Positions 6,184 to 7,330 of a DNA stretch of 7,330 nt are shown one piece after another; position 1 is the first letter of the stretch; every line of letters begins with the position of its first letter. A model generated the notes under the pieces. It was not told the DNA's origin, ran no database searches, and was given only the letters and a program-made list of their open reading frames with translations. This stretch comes from Solirubrobacteraceae bacterium. Its GTDB lineage: Bacteria > Actinomycetota > Thermoleophilia > Solirubrobacterales > Solirubrobacteraceae. The position numbers were made by a program, and so were the translations under genes. The stretch lies in the NCBI GenBank assembly GCA_019683665.1, contig JADGIB010000183.1, positions 1 through 7,330 of the forward strand, read 5' to 3'.

Positions 6184-6414
6184 TCAGCCGGCGGCCGGCC
6201 GCCGCGCCCACGCGAGCCGCCCCCGGTCCCGGGCGTCCTCGTCGCGGATCGGGCGCGTCCGGCTGCCGGTGCCGAGCGACGGCAGCCGCGGCCCGGCGCC
6301 GGGGCGGGTGAGCGCGAGGGGGAGCAGGCCGCCGGACGAGGTGCCGGCGCACGGCGAGCCTGCCGGCGTGGCGCGGGCGCGCCGCGGGCGCGGTAGCGTC
6401 CCGCCATGGCGCAC
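6184..6414 (-). CDS. Possible small hypothetical gene or gene remnant
   Basis: This minus-strand frame of 76 codons fills the spacer between two plus-strand genes and converges on the upstream one, its TGA lying 6 bases past that gene's stop. Across the 58 codons at 6187-6360 I count no A or T in the wobble position of this frame but 12 in each of the other two positions, the pattern expected of a real gene here. The product contains SPCAGTSSGG and RPIRDEDARDRGRLAW, which look protein-like, but I recognise no family. The periodicity fails beyond about 6361, and the only available start (GTG at 6414) overlaps the start of the divergent gene by 9 bases, so the true 5' end is unclear and it could be the tail of a decayed gene. 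A plus-strand frame shares the same wobble phase but gives a poorer Arg/Ser/Pro-rich product. Confidence 0.33.
   Translation of the reverse strand: MRHGGTLPRPRRARATPAGSPCAGTSSGGLLPLALTRPGAGPRLPSLGTGSRTRPIRDEDARDRGRLAWARRPAAG
6189..6204. repeat. Perfect 16-base palindrome after the GT4-flippase gene
   Basis: CGGCGGCCGGCCGCCG equals its own reverse complement. It starts 11 bases after the stop codon of the GT4-flippase gene, so it could form a short hairpin at the transcript end. There is no U-tract. It also lies in the last codons of the possible minus-strand gene, and GC-only palindromes arise easily at this composition, so a terminator role is only a suggestion. Confidence 0.35.
6394..6399 (+). 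promoter_or_regulatory. Leaderless-type -10 element for the MauE-thioredoxin gene
   Basis: TAGCGT matches TANNNT and lies 6 bases before the ATG at 6406, again with no Shine-Dalgarno sequence. Unlike the genes upstream, this gene follows a 228-base spacer, so it must have its own promoter if transcription does not read through. This is the best-placed promoter candidate in the window. Confidence 0.55.
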
Positions 6415-7326
6415 GACGTCGCCGGCCTCCTGCTGGCCGGGATCCTGATCGCCGCCGCGGGGATGAAGGCGGCGGCGCCGCGCGCGAGCGCGCGGGCGCT
6501 GGCGACGTTCGGGGTGCGCCGCCCGGCGGCCCAGGCCGTCGTGCTCGCCGCGGTCGTCGCGGCCGAGGCGGCGGTCGCGGCCGGGGTGGCGCTCGGGTCC
6601 GACGCGGCCGCGTTCGCGGGCGCCGGGCTGATGGCGCTGTTCGCGGGCGCGCAGGCGACGGCCCTGGCCCGCGGCCGGCGCGGCGCGCCGTGCGCGTGCT
6701 TCGGGGCGGGCTCGGCGGTCGGGCCGTGGGCGGTGGCGCGGGCGGCGGCGCTCGCGGCCGCGCTCGCGGTCCTGCCGGCGCTGCCGCGCGGGCCGGCGCC
6801 GGCCGAGGCGTGGCTCGCGCTCGGGCTCGCGGCGTGCGCGGTCGCGATCGTCGCGCTGACGGTGGCGGTCGCCGCCCTGGCGCGCGAGATCGGCGTGCTG
6901 CGGATGGCGCTCGGGCCCCAGCAGGCGCTCGAGATCCCCGACGAGGGGCCGCCGCTGGGGGCGCCGTCGCCGGTCCTGCGCGAGCGGGCGCTGGCCGGGC
7001 GCGACGGGCCGCCGGCGCGGCTGGCGCTCGCGGTCTTCACGTCGGAGGGCTGCCGGCTGTGCCGGGCGGTCGCGCCGGCCGTCGCGCTGCTCGCGCGCGA
7101 GCCCGGCCTCGCGGTCGCCGTCCTCGACGAGGTCCGCGACGCCGACGCCTGGGCCGCCGCCGCGATCCCCGGCAGCCCGTACGCGGTCGCGCTCGACCCC
7201 GGCGACGGGACGGTCCTGGCCAAGGGGACGTTCAACGGGCTGGGCCAGCTCGAGAGCGTGCTGGCGACCGCGCAGCGGCGCGCCGCCGGCCGCGACCCGG
7301 TCGCGGCGGGGGTGGGAGGTGGCTGA
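6406..7326 (+). CDS. MauE/DoxX-like membrane protein fused to thioredoxin-like domain
   Basis: A 306-residue protein likely to handle disulfide chemistry at the cell surface. Residues 1 to about 160 hold four or five membrane segments and the motif APCACFG (94-100), a cysteine pair typical of MauE-family proteins, which support maturation of the disulfide-rich methylamine dehydrogenase light chain. After a linker, residues about 185-290 look like a thioredoxin fold: LAVFTSEGCRLC (207-219 region) carries the CXXC pair at 216 and 219, and IPGSPYAVAL (254-263) carries the expected cis-proline loop. This resembles MauD joined to MauE, so the membrane cysteines could pass electrons to or from the CXXC. 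No dehydrogenase gene is visible, so the client is unknown; MauE homologues also occur outside methylamine use. The ATG at 6406 is supported by the first membrane segment and the preceding TANNNT. Gene order separates it from the glycan genes by a spacer. Confidence 0.85.
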   Translation: MAHDVAGLLLAGILIAAAGMKAAAPRASARALATFGVRRPAAQAVVLAAVVAAEAAVAAGVALGSDAAAFAGAGLMALFAGAQATALARGRRGAPCACFGAGSAVGPWAVARAAALAAALAVLPALPRGPAPAEAWLALGLAACAVAIVALTVAVAALAREIGVLRMALGPQQALEIPDEGPPLGAPSPVLRERALAGRDGPPARLALAVFTSEGCRLCRAVAPAVALLAREPGLAVAVLDEVRDADAWAAAAIPGSPYAVALDPGDGTVLAKGTFNGLGQLESVLATAQRRAAGRDPVAAGVGGG

Positions 7327-7330
7327 GCGG
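7319..7330 (+). CDS. Possible start of a downstream gene, cut by window end
   Basis: A GTG at 7319 opens a frame beginning MAER that overlaps the end of the MauE-thioredoxin gene by 8 bases, a common arrangement for translationally coupled genes. A purine-rich GGGAGG directly abuts the GTG, too close for an ideal ribosome binding site. Only four codons are visible, so no function can be given. Confidence 0.22.

Noticed and set aside
3867..6311. An 814-codon plus-strand frame overlapping the GT4-flippase gene
   Set aside because: Arg/Ala/Pro-rich shadow frame without motifs. Its length is explained by base composition.

Overview
The window reads as a very GC-rich chromosomal segment (well over 75% G+C by eye, almost every third codon position G or C). 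The base composition, PimA-like glycosyltransferase, MauE-type redox protein and apparent leaderless starts suggest an actinobacterial lineage, most likely Thermoleophilia/Solirubrobacterales. That placement is inference; no marker gene is present. Bases 1-24 are not genomic: they match the Nextera/Tn5 mosaic-end sequencing adapter, so the left edge is almost certainly a raw contig end.

Layout, left to right. (1) 26-1126 is the 3' part of a clan GH-A-like glycoside hydrolase whose 5' end is lost at the contig edge. (2) 1181-1837 is a class I SAM methyltransferase of the Methyltransf_24 type. (3) 1883-3835 is a signal-peptide-bearing, multi-spanning membrane protein whose extracytoplasmic N-terminal domain looks like a degenerate alkaline-phosphatase-fold domain. 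(4) 3838-6177 is a fusion of a PimA-like GT4 glycosyltransferase with a lysylphosphatidylglycerol-synthase/AglD-type flippase-like membrane domain. (5) 6178-6405 is a 228-base spacer with a strong coding-like base periodicity, best explained by a small minus-strand reading frame at 6184-6414. (6) 6406-7326 is a MauE-like membrane redox domain fused to a thioredoxin-like CXXC domain. Its end may overlap the start of another gene at 7319.

All confident genes are on the plus strand. Genes 1-4 look like a cell-envelope glycan or glycolipid locus (hydrolase, methyltransferase, polytopic membrane protein, lipid-linked mannosyltransferase-like enzyme with its own membrane module). The last gene belongs to a different function, extracytoplasmic thiol chemistry. 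None of the four visible gene starts has a Shine-Dalgarno sequence. Three have a TANNNT -10 hexamer ending 6-7 bases before the start codon and the fourth has a near match, the signature of leaderless transcription. No RNA genes, CRISPR arrays, insertion sequences or attachment sites were seen.
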